DNA of 15,234 bases from Candidatus Levyibacteriota bacterium (GCA_016182225.1 JACOXV010000025.1:1-15234); one strand, 5' to 3'. Positions 4,254 to 11,679 are shown, counted from the first letter of the stretch. Numbers and translations are program-made. The notes: generated by a model not told the origin, from the sequence alone.

Positions 4254-5696
4254 ATGACAGCGCAGGGAATCATCTTAAGATACATCTCTTTTTTTGAAGC
4301 TCGGGGGCATAAAAGAATTCCCAACTCTCCTCTGGTTCCGGAGAACGATCCGACCACATTATTCACAAGCGCCGGCATGCAGCCTTTAGTTCCCTATCTT
4401 CTCGGAGAGCACCATCCCGAAGGAAAAAAACTTACAAACGTCCAGAATTGTTTCCGCGCACAAGATATAGATGAGATAGGAGATAATCACCACAATACTT
4501 TTTTCCGGATGTTAGGAAATTGGTCTCTTGGCGACTATTTTAAAAAAGAAGAAATTCCCTGGCTATGGGAATTCTTAACTGAGGAGTTAAAACTTCCAAA
4601 AGATAAACTTTATATAACTATTTTCAGCGGATATAAAGACATTGGATATGACAAAGAAGCACAGGATTTATGGAAAAAAGTTTTTGAGAAAGAGAATTTG
4701 GAACCCAAAATTTTTGTAGATGAAACTAACTGGTGGTCTAGATCCGGTCCTCCTGACAACATGCCGGCAGGTGAACCCGGCGGGCCCGATACCGAGGTCT
4801 ATTTCAGGTTTGATGATCTAGAACATAACTCAAACTGCGGCGGTGATGATCCCGCCAAATGCAAATGCGGAAAATTCCTCGAAATTGCCAATTCTGTTTT
4901 TATTCAATACAAAAAAACAGATAGTGGAATTGAGGAACTTAGCCAAAAAAACGTAGATTTCGGAGGAGGACTCGAGCGCCTCTTAGCAGCAGTTGAAAAC
5001 AATTCAGATATTTTCCAAACAAGTTTGTTCGCGCCGATCATTAAATCAATTGAAGAGGTATCAAATAAAGAATATTCAGCAAACCAAGAATCAATGAGAA
5101 TTATTGCGGACCATTTCACAGCCGCAACTTTTATAGCAAATGCCAAAATAAAACCTTCAAATAAAGAACAAGGATATATTTTAAGAAGACTTATAAGACG
5201 GGGGCTTGATAATTCTTACAAACTTGGCGGAGCCCATTCGACAAGCTCAGGGCAAGCAAATATCGAACCTGTTTTACAAGCAATCGCTAATCAATATGAT
5301 CAAACTGATCCTGAAATAAAACAAAATTTTGTTGAAATCAAAAATACAATTATTGAGGAGGAGCAGGGATATAAAGGAACCTTAAATGAGGCTAAAAAAT
5401 TAATTGCCAAACGATACAAGCTGGGAGATGAGCTAAAAGGCGTCACGGAAATTACAGCAGACGATGCTTTCCTTCTTTATACAACCCACGGTCTTTCTCC
5501 CACACAGATTAGATCCTTAGGATTTACTTTTGATGGGCTGGATTTTGCAGACAAAATGGAAGAACATCAAAAAGTTTCTCGGGCTGGAGCCGGAAAAAAA
5601 TTCGCAGGAGGACTTGCAGATACAAGCGAAGCAACAATTATGGGTCATACCGCAACACACCTTATGCATCAGGCAATTAGGGATATATTGGGATGA
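4254..5696 (+). CDS. alaS: Alanyl-tRNA synthetase, catalytic part and start of editing domain (frameshifted)
   Basis: This class II synthetase charges tRNA-Ala. ATG 4254 (MTAQGIILRYISFFEARGHK) is chosen over the in-frame TTG at 4245 because it matches the family start. Motif 1 is the GHKRIPNSPLVP region. Motif 2 covers NCFRAQDIDEIGDNHHNTFF and FRMLGNWSLGDYF. Motif 3 is VDFGGGLERL. RRLIRRGL begins the helical domain, and the editing domain opens with HTATHLMH, the HxxxH zinc-site half. The frame then hits TGA at 5694. Homologues continue here with about 19 residues (the Q.GS...RFDF segment) that are absent; the rest of the editing domain follows in another frame. An insert of a 23-bp interspersed repeat encodes AHSTSSGQA near residue 330. 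As alaS is essential, this may be an assembly or consensus error. Confidence 0.93.
   Translation: MTAQGIILRYISFFEARGHKRIPNSPLVPENDPTTLFTSAGMQPLVPYLLGEHHPEGKKLTNVQNCFRAQDIDEIGDNHHNTFFRMLGNWSLGDYFKKEEIPWLWEFLTEELKLPKDKLYITIFSGYKDIGYDKEAQDLWKKVFEKENLEPKIFVDETNWWSRSGPPDNMPAGEPGGPDTEVYFRFDDLEHNSNCGGDDPAKCKCGKFLEIANSVFIQYKKTDSGIEELSQKNVDFGGGLERLLAAVENNSDIFQTSLFAPIIKSIEEVSNKEYSANQESMRIIADHFTAATFIANAKIKPSNKEQGYILRRLIRRGLDNSYKLGGAHSTSSGQANIEPVLQAIANQYDQTDPEIKQNFVEIKNTIIEEEQGYKGTLNEAKKLIAKRYKLGDELKGVTEITADDAFLLYTTHGLSPTQIRSLGFTFDGLDFADKMEEHQKVSRAGAGKKFAGGLADTSEATIMGHTATHLMHQAIRDILG
5234..5256 (+). repeat. 23-bp interspersed repeat, copy 1 (inside alaS)
   Basis: The core TTCGACAAGCTCAGG, with flanks, matches 13418-13440 (opposite strand) at 21 of 23 positions. 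Here it lies in frame and encodes HSTSSGQ, in a spot where the protein has an apparent insertion. It contains a central AGCT palindrome. It is probably a small REP-like interspersed element. Confidence 0.75.
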
Positions 5697-6015
5697 TAAT
5701 GCCCTAACAGATGAAGAGATTACCAAACTGGAACAAATAGTAAACAAAAAAATAGAGGAAAATCTGCCTGTTTTCTTTGAATTTATGCCATTGTCAAAAG
5801 CTAAGGAAATAGGAGCAATAGGACTTTTTGACGATAAATATTCAGAAAATGTAAAAATCTACATGATAGGAAGTAACGATCCGGCAGAGGCATATTCGAA
5901 AGAATTTTGCGGCGGGCCCCATGTGGATTTTACAGGGAAGCTAAAATCGTTTAAGATAATAAGGCAGGAGAATCTAGGACGCGGCATGAAACGCCTGTAT
6001 GCGAAAGTAGGATAA
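5689..6015 (+). pseudogene. alaS: Alanyl-tRNA synthetase, C-terminal editing part in a shifted frame
   Basis: In the +1 frame relative to the upstream part, the sequence reads WDDNALTDEEITKLEQIVN, GAIGLFDDKYSENV and SKEFCGGPHVDFTG. These are the second half of the AlaRS editing domain: FCGGPH holds the CxxxH half of the zinc site, and GRGMKRLYAKVG is its end. There is no start codon at its beginning, so it is not an independent gene; joined to 4254-5696 it completes the enzyme apart from about 19 missing residues. The protein stops right after the editing domain, so the C-Ala domain is absent, as in other short AlaRS. The next gene starts 3 nt after the stop. Confidence 0.85.
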
Positions 6016-6018
6016 TTT

Positions 6019-8358
6019 ATGAAGCTGCCCATAGGTAACGTTCTTCAGAAAAAAGAAAACTCAGAATACTTTCTTACCCTAACGCTTCGTAATGAAAAAG
6101 CGACAGCTGTAGTTTTCGAAAATATAGACGGAAAAGTAAAGATAATTGGAAAAGGACATGAAACTTTTAAAACCCCGATAGAAGAAGTTTCCGATGAAGA
6201 GCTCATTAAAGCACTCGACAGAGTAATATCCGATGCCGAATCCACTCTTCCCGACAATGTAGAAAGCCACAAAACAATCTTCGGCGTAAAACAAGAATGG
6301 GTAGAAGAAGGAAACATCAAAAAAGATTATTTAGGAAAACTTAAAAAAATAAGCGAAGAATTGGATTTAAAACCTGTAGGATTTTTGATAATAACAGAGG
6401 CCATAATTCACCTTCTTCAGAAAGAAGAAGGAGCACCGTTTTCTGCGATCCTTGCGGAAATCGGAGAGAGTACGATAACTGTTTCTTTGGCAAAGGCCGG
6501 AAAAGTAATAGAGAGTAAAACAGCGGAAATACATGAGTCCAAACCATTTACAGTGGATGCACTACTCAAACATCTCACAACTCCCGAGATACTTCCCTCT
6601 CGAGTGATTCTTTTTGACAGCGGAAATGATGATCTGGCACAGGAGTTTTTAAGTTATAAATGGAGCAAAAGTCTTCCATTTCTTCACATGCCCCAAGTTA
6701 TTCCGCTGCCAGTGGACTATGATGCAAAAGCCGTATTATCCGGAGCCGCCTCACAAATGGGACTGGCTATTATCATAGATTCTCTTGATCAAACATTTGG
6801 AAAATCCTCTCCCGTATTAAAATCTGAAAACGCTATGGGTACAATTGATATAGACGATACAAAAACCGAGGAGGAAAAAACTTTGGCAGAAGCAATAAAA
6901 GCAGCACAGATGCCCAAAACATCAGGGGAAACAGACGGCACTCCTTCTGATTTCTTTGGATTTGTGGAGGAAGAAGATGTAAAAAGAGACTCCAAAACAG
7001 CAGTTTTGGAAAAAGAAGAACCTTCTCTGGCAGTAGAGGGCGTTCCCAGAAAAGTTTCGGAGGAGGAAACCCGGGAAATTCCAGAAGAGTTAAAATTAAA
7101 AGAGGAAGGAAGAGCAGAGCTTCCGTCAAAAGCAGCTCTTTTGACGTCCGGAGGAATAAATGTAGTGAAATCTTTTTTTAAATATTCAAAAGCCGTCGGA
7201 TTATTTTCACTTGCCTTTCTCTCCAGAAGAGGAAAGATGGCAATTATTCCCATAGCAGTAATAATACTTTTGGTTTTTCTCTTTTTCTATTGGCTTTTGG
7301 GTACTTCCGCGACAATTACTCTAGGAGTTTCGGCAGAAACTTCTGAAAAAACCCAAGATGTAGCATTTAGCGAAGACGGAACTGATGCCGGAAAAAATAT
7401 ATTGGCAGGACAATTTGTTACTACTTCCGAAGACGGAAAAGTATCCACAAAAGCTACCGGTAAAAAAGAAACAGGAGAAAAAGCAAAAGGGAGCGTTACT
7501 ATTTTCAACAACAATGATTCCTCAAGGACTCTTACTGAAGGGACTATCCTGACTTCTTCAAATAATCTGGAATTTGTTTTGGATAAAAATGTAACGATCG
7601 CATCTGCCTCCGGTGACGTATTCTCCGGAACAGAGCCGGGTAAAGCAGAAACAACAGTCACAGCATCCACTTTTGGTCCCGAATATAATCTTCCCTCAAA
7701 TACTAAATTCTCGATAGGAGGAAGCACATCTATTGCAGGGAAAAATGACAGTGCTTTTTCAGGAGGCACAAAAAAAGATATTAAAGTAGTAGATGAGGCA
7801 GATCTTGAGAAGCTGACAGAGTCAATTACCAAAGATCTTGAGAAAAAAGCCAAAGAGAGTCTAAACGGAAAAATTGGCGGAGATTCCATCCTGCTTCCTG
7901 TTTTTGTCTCACAGGAATTTGAAAGAAAAAGCTTTAGTAAAAAAGAGGGTGAGGAAGCAGACGAAGTAAATCTTACAGCAACTATAAAATTTCAGGCAGT
8001 ATCATACAAAAAGGCCGATTTAGTAGAATTTTCCAAAGAAAGTTTTCAAAAAGAGATGGGTCCGAATCTTCTGATAGACGAGGGAAATTTGGAAGTTGGA
8101 GTTGAGGATATAGAAGAAGATGACGGGAAAGTAAGCGCAAAAATAAAAATTAAAGCCACTCTACTTCCAAAAATAGATGAAAAGGCTCTCGCATCCGACG
8201 TAGCGGGAAAATCATTATCTGATGCCACAAACAGACTTAAAGGTCTACCGAAAGTAGAGAGCGTTGATGTTAAGTTTTCTCCTTCTATTCCCTTTTTTCC
8301 CAAAAGAATCCCCATGAGGGAAGGAAAAATAAAATTCGTTATAGAAAAAAATGGCTAA
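6019..8358 (+). CDS. Bitopic membrane protein: actin-like (PilM/FtsA-like) N-half, extracytoplasmic C-half
   Basis: A 779-aa protein. Residues 1 to about 270 are soluble and look like a degenerate actin-fold ATPase of the PilM/FtsA kind (VGFLIITEAIIHLL, FSAILAEIGESTITVSLAKAGKV, VILFDSGNDDL, VLSGAASQMGLAI). A charged linker (about 285-375) leads to one transmembrane helix at about 407-429 (MAIIPIAVIILLVFLFFYWL). The outside part has GSVTIFNNNDSSRTLTEGT and strand repeats like those called baseplate-J-like in CPR proteins, then lysine-rich helical segments. A role in a surface or pilus-like assembly together with the next-door sortase is inference. It begins 3 nt after alaS with AGGA upstream, and its end overlaps the sortase start by 8 nt. 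Long minus-strand frames across it are shadows. Confidence 0.75.
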   Translation: MKLPIGNVLQKKENSEYFLTLTLRNEKATAVVFENIDGKVKIIGKGHETFKTPIEEVSDEELIKALDRVISDAESTLPDNVESHKTIFGVKQEWVEEGNIKKDYLGKLKKISEELDLKPVGFLIITEAIIHLLQKEEGAPFSAILAEIGESTITVSLAKAGKVIESKTAEIHESKPFTVDALLKHLTTPEILPSRVILFDSGNDDLAQEFLSYKWSKSLPFLHMPQVIPLPVDYDAKAVLSGAASQMGLAIIIDSLDQTFGKSSPVLKSENAMGTIDIDDTKTEEEKTLAEAIKAAQMPKTSGETDGTPSDFFGFVEEEDVKRDSKTAVLEKEEPSLAVEGVPRKVSEEETREIPEELKLKEEGRAELPSKAALLTSGGINVVKSFFKYSKAVGLFSLAFLSRRGKMAIIPIAVIILLVFLFFYWLLGTSATITLGVSAETSEKTQDVAFSEDGTDAGKNILAGQFVTTSEDGKVSTKATGKKETGEKAKGSVTIFNNNDSSRTLTEGTILTSSNNLEFVLDKNVTIASASGDVFSGTEPGKAETTVTASTFGPEYNLPSNTKFSIGGSTSIAGKNDSAFSGGTKKDIKVVDEADLEKLTESITKDLEKKAKESLNGKIGGDSILLPVFVSQEFERKSFSKKEGEEADEVNLTATIKFQAVSYKKADLVEFSKESFQKEMGPNLLIDEGNLEVGVEDIEEDDGKVSAKIKIKATLLPKIDEKALASDVAGKSLSDATNRLKGLPKVESVDVKFSPSIPFFPKRIPMREGKIKFVIEKNG

Positions 8359-9064
8359 ATACTACTATCACAAAAGAAGCTCAAAAGCTTTTAGAAAAAT
8401 TTTGGCACTTGGAATAATTTTTCTCGGAATCATAATCTCCGGATATGTTTTTTTTCCGCTTTTGTCATGGCAGATATATTTCGCTCCTGTTTTCGCCTCG
8501 CAAAATATTGAAGTACCTATTCCGAAAACAACAGTCATAACAGGCGGGACTTTTACAAATTTATTAGGTAATGCCGGAAGAGCTCTTACTACAGACCTTA
8601 CTCAGGCAGGCAATTGGTATCCAAATTTTGCTTCAGCACAAGGATCCCAGGCCAAAACATATTCAATTTCGATTCCTAAAATAGGACTGAAAGACGCGGT
8701 AGTGACAAATTCCAACGGAGACCTTTCCAAGCAGCTTGTTCAATTCAATACGGATACCATTCCGCCTCATAACGGCAATACCATAATCTTTGGCCATTCC
8801 ACTCTTCCGCAGCTTTTTAATCCAAAAGACTATAAAACGATTTTTGCAAATCTTTATAAATTAGGACCCAGTGATTTAATAGAGGTAAAAATCGATAATG
8901 TTGAATACATTTATAGAGTGCAAAGCGTAATTGTTGTAGAACCCGAAGACACATCAGTCCTTTCCCAAAACTTCGGAGACAGTTATATAACTCTTATTAC
9001 ATGCACTCCACCGGGAACCATATGGAAACGACTCATCATAAAAGCAAAACTTGAAAAAATATAA
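8351..9064 (+). CDS. Sortase (class D/E-like transpeptidase)
   Basis: A 237-aa membrane-anchored cysteine transpeptidase. A basic N-terminus and one helix (ILALGIIFLGIIISGYVFF, residues 17-35) place the catalytic part outside. The sortase beta-barrel starts at about residue 103 (YSISIPKIGL). Catalytic residues are visible: His149 in IIFGHST, Cys218 in TLITCTPPGT and Arg227 in KRLIIKA. Sortases cut a C-terminal sorting motif and attach the protein to the envelope or link pilin subunits. No sorting-signal substrate is evident in the window, although the 779-aa neighbour has a large outside domain. Its ATG lies inside the end of that gene (8-nt overlap), so the two are co-translated. Confidence 0.9.
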   Translation: MAKYYYHKRSSKAFRKILALGIIFLGIIISGYVFFPLLSWQIYFAPVFASQNIEVPIPKTTVITGGTFTNLLGNAGRALTTDLTQAGNWYPNFASAQGSQAKTYSISIPKIGLKDAVVTNSNGDLSKQLVQFNTDTIPPHNGNTIIFGHSTLPQLFNPKDYKTIFANLYKLGPSDLIEVKIDNVEYIYRVQSVIVVEPEDTSVLSQNFGDSYITLITCTPPGTIWKRLIIKAKLEKI

Positions 9065-9202
9065 ATGGATGGACTTAGTTTGCGCCGTTATCTTTATTCA
9101 GTCTGGCCAATTATAAATAGGCTTTTGGATAAAACATTTTATTTTCTTTTAAGAGGACTGAAAAACTTCATAAAAAGAGCTTTCAATCAAATAGGAATTT
9201 AG
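9065..9202 (+). CDS. Small basic amphipathic/membrane protein (45 aa)
   Basis: A 45-codon frame that exactly fills the space between the sortase stop (its ATG follows the TAA directly) and the phosphorylase start 3 nt later. The product has aromatic and basic residues alternating with hydrophobic ones (RRYLYSVWPIINRLLDKTFY, then LLRGLKNFIKRAFNQIGI). That suggests one or two amphipathic helices lying on the membrane. I do not recognise a family. Tight packing in the operon supports a real gene; no strong Shine-Dalgarno is present. Confidence 0.55.
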   Translation: MDGLSLRRYLYSVWPIINRLLDKTFYFLLRGLKNFIKRAFNQIGI

Positions 9203-9205
9203 GTT

Positions 9206-10480
9206 ATGGAAGAAAAAAATCAGGCTATCGCCGCAATTCGCAAGAAATTAATCGGAAAAAAACTCAACTATAAAGAAATTTATTTAATAATGGATCAGAT
9301 CGCCCAAAAAAAATTGGGAGACGTTCTTACCACCTATTTTACTGCCTCGGGTTTTTCCAAAGGCTTCTCGGATGATGAATTATTCTATCTTACAAAAGCA
9401 ATGGTTGAAACAGGAGAGAAGCTTCACTTTAAAGGAATTGTTGCCGACAAACATTCAATAGGGGGAATTCCGGGCACAAGAACTACAATGATAGTCGTGC
9501 CAATTGTTGCTGCTGCGGGATTCAAAATTCCAAAAAGCTCATCGCGGGCTATAACTACTCCCGGCGGAACAGCGGATGATATGGAAATCTTAGCTCCCGT
9601 TATGCTTCCAAAGAAAAAAATTTATGATGTCATAGAAAAAGCCAACGGATGCATTGTTTGGGGCGGCAGCTTTAATATAGCTCCTGCCGATGACGTAATA
9701 ATAAAAGTTGAAGAAGTTCTGCTTTTTGAATCCTACGATAAGATTCTTATTTCCATAATGGCAAAGAAAGTGGCATTCGGATCTACGCATGTAGTGATTG
9801 ATATTCCTTGGGGAAATTCAACAAAAGTGAAAAAACTTTCAGAAGCTGAAATTTTAAAGAAAAAGTTTGAAAGATTGGCCCATAGATTCGGAATAAAAAT
9901 ACACGTTCTTCTTCATAAAACAGAAGAGCCGGCCGGACGAGGAATAGGCCCTGTACTGGAAACAAAAGAAGCTCTTATGGTCCTTGAGCAGGATGAGAAT
10001 AGATCTAAGGACTTGGAAGTAAGAAGTATAAATCTGGCAGGAGCCCTACTTGATCTCTGCATACAAGATGCATCAGCGGAACAGAGAGAATTTGTCCGCA
10101 AAAACTACAGCAACGGACGAGCCTGGGCAACTTCAATTCTTGATTCGGGACTTGCTCTTTCAAAAATGAAGGAAATAATAGAAGCACAGGGAGGAAATCC
10201 AAAAGTTAAAAGTTCTGATCTTCGGCCCGGTAAATATTCTTTTGTTCTAAAAGCCGGTAAAAGAGGGAAAATTGACTCTTTTGATATTAAAAATTTAACG
10301 GTTATCGCAAGACTCTTAGGTTCTCCAAAGATTAAGGGAGCCGGAATTTATCTTAATAAAAAAATCGGAGAGCCTATGGAAAAAAATGACGTAATTTGTA
10401 CTTTTTATAGCGAAAACATGTATAATATAAAGGAGGCAAAAGATAGCCTTTTGAACCTGCCCTTGTTTAAGCTAGTATGA
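9206..10480 (+). CDS. AMP phosphorylase / thymidine phosphorylase family enzyme
   Basis: A 424-aa member of the pyrimidine-nucleoside/AMP phosphorylase family. DKHSIGGIPGTRTT (81-94) is the phosphate-binding signature; Ile instead of the Thr found in bacterial thymidine phosphorylase, and SSRAITTPGGTADDMEIL (112-129), are typical of the archaeal AMP-phosphorylase/'type 2' group. The reaction would be phosphorolysis of a nucleoside or AMP to a base plus ribose-1-phosphate or ribose-1,5-bisphosphate. Archaeal AMP phosphorylases have about 80 extra N-terminal residues that are missing here, so the substrate is uncertain. No RuBisCO or R15P isomerase gene is in view. Its TGA overlaps the mltG ATG (ATGA). 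An internal TATAAT at 10421 and AAGGAGG nearby could be a chance internal promoter for mltG. Confidence 0.85.
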   Translation: MEEKNQAIAAIRKKLIGKKLNYKEIYLIMDQIAQKKLGDVLTTYFTASGFSKGFSDDELFYLTKAMVETGEKLHFKGIVADKHSIGGIPGTRTTMIVVPIVAAAGFKIPKSSSRAITTPGGTADDMEILAPVMLPKKKIYDVIEKANGCIVWGGSFNIAPADDVIIKVEEVLLFESYDKILISIMAKKVAFGSTHVVIDIPWGNSTKVKKLSEAEILKKKFERLAHRFGIKIHVLLHKTEEPAGRGIGPVLETKEALMVLEQDENRSKDLEVRSINLAGALLDLCIQDASAEQREFVRKNYSNGRAWATSILDSGLALSKMKEIIEAQGGNPKVKSSDLRPGKYSFVLKAGKRGKIDSFDIKNLTVIARLLGSPKIKGAGIYLNKKIGEPMEKNDVICTFYSENMYNIKEAKDSLLNLPLFKLV

Positions 10481-11433
10481 AGAAACTTCTCATCGCAGCT
10501 GCTCTTATCTTATTTCTTGGCTTAATAGCTTTCATTTGGTGGCAAAGAGGTTTAGCCCCAGCAGACAAGAACAACAATACTCCAAAAATTTTCGTAATCG
10601 AAGAGGGATCAGGAGTAAGACAAATTGCCAACGAACTAAAAAAACAAGGTCTTATAAAAGATCAAATCGTCTTTTTCCTTCTTACCAAAAAATTAAATCT
10701 GGATAAAGAAATTGAAGCCGGGAGCTTCCGGCTTTTTCCGTCAATGACCGCAGAAGAAATAGCAAAAGAGCTGACTCACGGCACCTTGGATATATGGATA
10801 ACAATTCCTGAGGGAATGCGGGCCGAAGAAATAGATGAAATTCTAGCCAAAGATATTCCCACTTATGACGAGTCTTGGGGGCCTCTACTTGAGGAAAACG
10901 AAGGATATCTTTTCCCGGATACTTACCTTATTCCAAGAGACACAGATATTTCTCAAATAATTAAAACCATGAGAGATAACTTCGATGCAAAGTTTGCTAC
11001 TCTTAATACTTCAAAAACAGATCTCTCAAAAGAGGAAATAGTAACGCTAGCATCTTTAATAGAAAGAGAAGCAAGGCATGCAGAAGATAGACCAAAGGTA
11101 GCAAGCGTTATAACCAACCGCCTGGACATAGGCATGAAGCTAGATATAGATGCTACTCTTCAATATGCCCTCGGTTATCAGAAAGATGAAAAAAGATGGT
11201 GGAAAGGTTCATTGACGAACGAGGATAAAGCCATAAATTCACCTTACAATACTTATCGGGTCGCTGGACTTCCCCCCAGTCCTATATCCAATCCAGGACT
11301 TGCTAGCCTTGAGGCTGCGGTATATCCTGCAAATACCTCTTATATTTATTATATTACTGATAAAAGCGGAACAAATAGATATGCAACTGACCTTGAAGGA
11401 CACCAAGCAAATATAGAAAAATACGGCCTCTAA
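10477..11433 (+). CDS. mltG: Endolytic murein transglycosylase MltG (YceG-like)
   Basis: A 318-aa inner-membrane lytic transglycosylase that cuts nascent peptidoglycan glycan strands and so sets or ends their length. The N-terminal helix (LLIAAALILFLGLIAFIWW) anchors it. A LysM-like part follows (IEEGSGVRQIANELKKQGLI, then AGSFRLFPSMTAEEIAKEL). The YceG catalytic domain contains ASLIEREARHAEDRPKVASV, in which Glu196 matches the catalytic Glu218 of E. coli MltG. LDIDATLQYALG, INSPYNTYRVAGLPPSPISN and the closing YFT-like segment (YYITDKSGTNRYATDLEGH) are the other conserved blocks. It has normal length and is complete. It is the last gene of the plus-strand block, overlapping the phosphorylase by 4 nt. 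Confidence 0.95.
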   Translation: MKKLLIAAALILFLGLIAFIWWQRGLAPADKNNNTPKIFVIEEGSGVRQIANELKKQGLIKDQIVFFLLTKKLNLDKEIEAGSFRLFPSMTAEEIAKELTHGTLDIWITIPEGMRAEEIDEILAKDIPTYDESWGPLLEENEGYLFPDTYLIPRDTDISQIIKTMRDNFDAKFATLNTSKTDLSKEEIVTLASLIEREARHAEDRPKVASVITNRLDIGMKLDIDATLQYALGYQKDEKRWWKGSLTNEDKAINSPYNTYRVAGLPPSPISNPGLASLEAAVYPANTSYIYYITDKSGTNRYATDLEGHQANIEKYGL

Positions 11434-11473
11434 TCGCTCCATTCCAAATTTCTAAAACACAGGCGCTGGGAGC

Positions 11474-11532
11474 TTGTAAAATTTTTGAAGGACGGCATTT
11501 TGCAGCGAAGCGAGTCCAAGAAAATTTTGCAA
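11474..11532 (+). repeat. Long imperfect hairpin after mltG
   Basis: TTGTAAAATTTT (11474-11485) pairs with AAAATTTTGCAA (11521-11532) over 12 bp with one G-U, and GGAC (11490-11493) pairs inside with GTCC (11514-11517). The G-U pair forms only in a plus-strand transcript, so it would be in the mltG 3' UTR. It is not followed by a U-tract. ATTTTGCA occurs three times nearby (11497, 11524, 11654). The rest of 11434-11577 shows no gene I believe. Confidence 0.45.
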
Positions 11533-11565
11533 TCGACCAAAGCGCACTCCGACAGGACCCCGAGC

Positions 11566-11585
11566 AAAAAAGCAAAAACACCCTC
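11566..11585 (-). terminator. U-tract terminator at the end of the four-way-junction RNA
   Basis: On the minus strand the closing stem strand GAGGGTGT is followed by TTTTGCTTTTTT. This gives an intrinsic-type terminator for the 66/90/162-aa cassette, with the four-way junction as its structured part. Confidence 0.6.
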
Positions 11586-11653
11586 TCCAGATAGCTGGAA
11601 TCCTTACCACTTACGTGGTAAGGATAGGTTACCCGAAGGCAACCCGAGGGTGT
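11578..11653 (-). ncRNA. Compact four-way-junction RNA element (unrecognised)
   Basis: Read on the minus strand, 76 nt fold almost completely. The closing stem ACACCCTC/GAGGGTGT has 8 bp. It encloses arm 1 GGTTGCC-TTCG-GGTAACC (7 bp including one G-U), arm 2 ATCCTTACCAC-GTAA-GTGGTAAGGAT (11 bp, perfect) and arm 3 TCCAG-CTAT-CTGGA (5 bp). Only one base is unpaired on each side of arm 1, and none elsewhere in the junction. The C(UUCG)G and GUAA (GNRA) tetraloops and the G-U pair mark the minus strand as the RNA strand. It is not a tRNA: there is no 7-nt anticodon loop and no TTC-arm sequence. It lies 26 nt after the 162-aa gene stop and ends in a U-tract. It may be a 3'-UTR element, a stable small RNA or an elaborate terminator. 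Confidence 0.7.
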
Positions 11654-11679
11654 ATTTTGCACCATGTTCATGCGGACGT

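Noticed and set aside
4163..4378. Minus-strand frame of 71 codons over the alaS start, ending VGGTENITWLLKLIRKC
   Set aside because: It covers the conserved N-terminus of alaS and its promoter. The tail reads like protein, but nothing identifies it. A 20-codon frame at 4131-4193 with AGGAGG upstream has poor spacing and was also left out.
7287..7889. Long minus-strand open frames across the 779-aa gene (also 6789-7253 and 8046-8315)
   Set aside because: They are shadows of a clearly coding plus-strand gene, with Ser/Pro/Phe-rich translations and no Shine-Dalgarno or family features.
11578..11653. tRNA or tRNA-like gene, because of the 76-nt cloverleaf shape
   Set aside because: Arms have 4-nt loops, the second arm is 11 bp, and there is no anticodon loop, T-arm sequence or CCA-type end.
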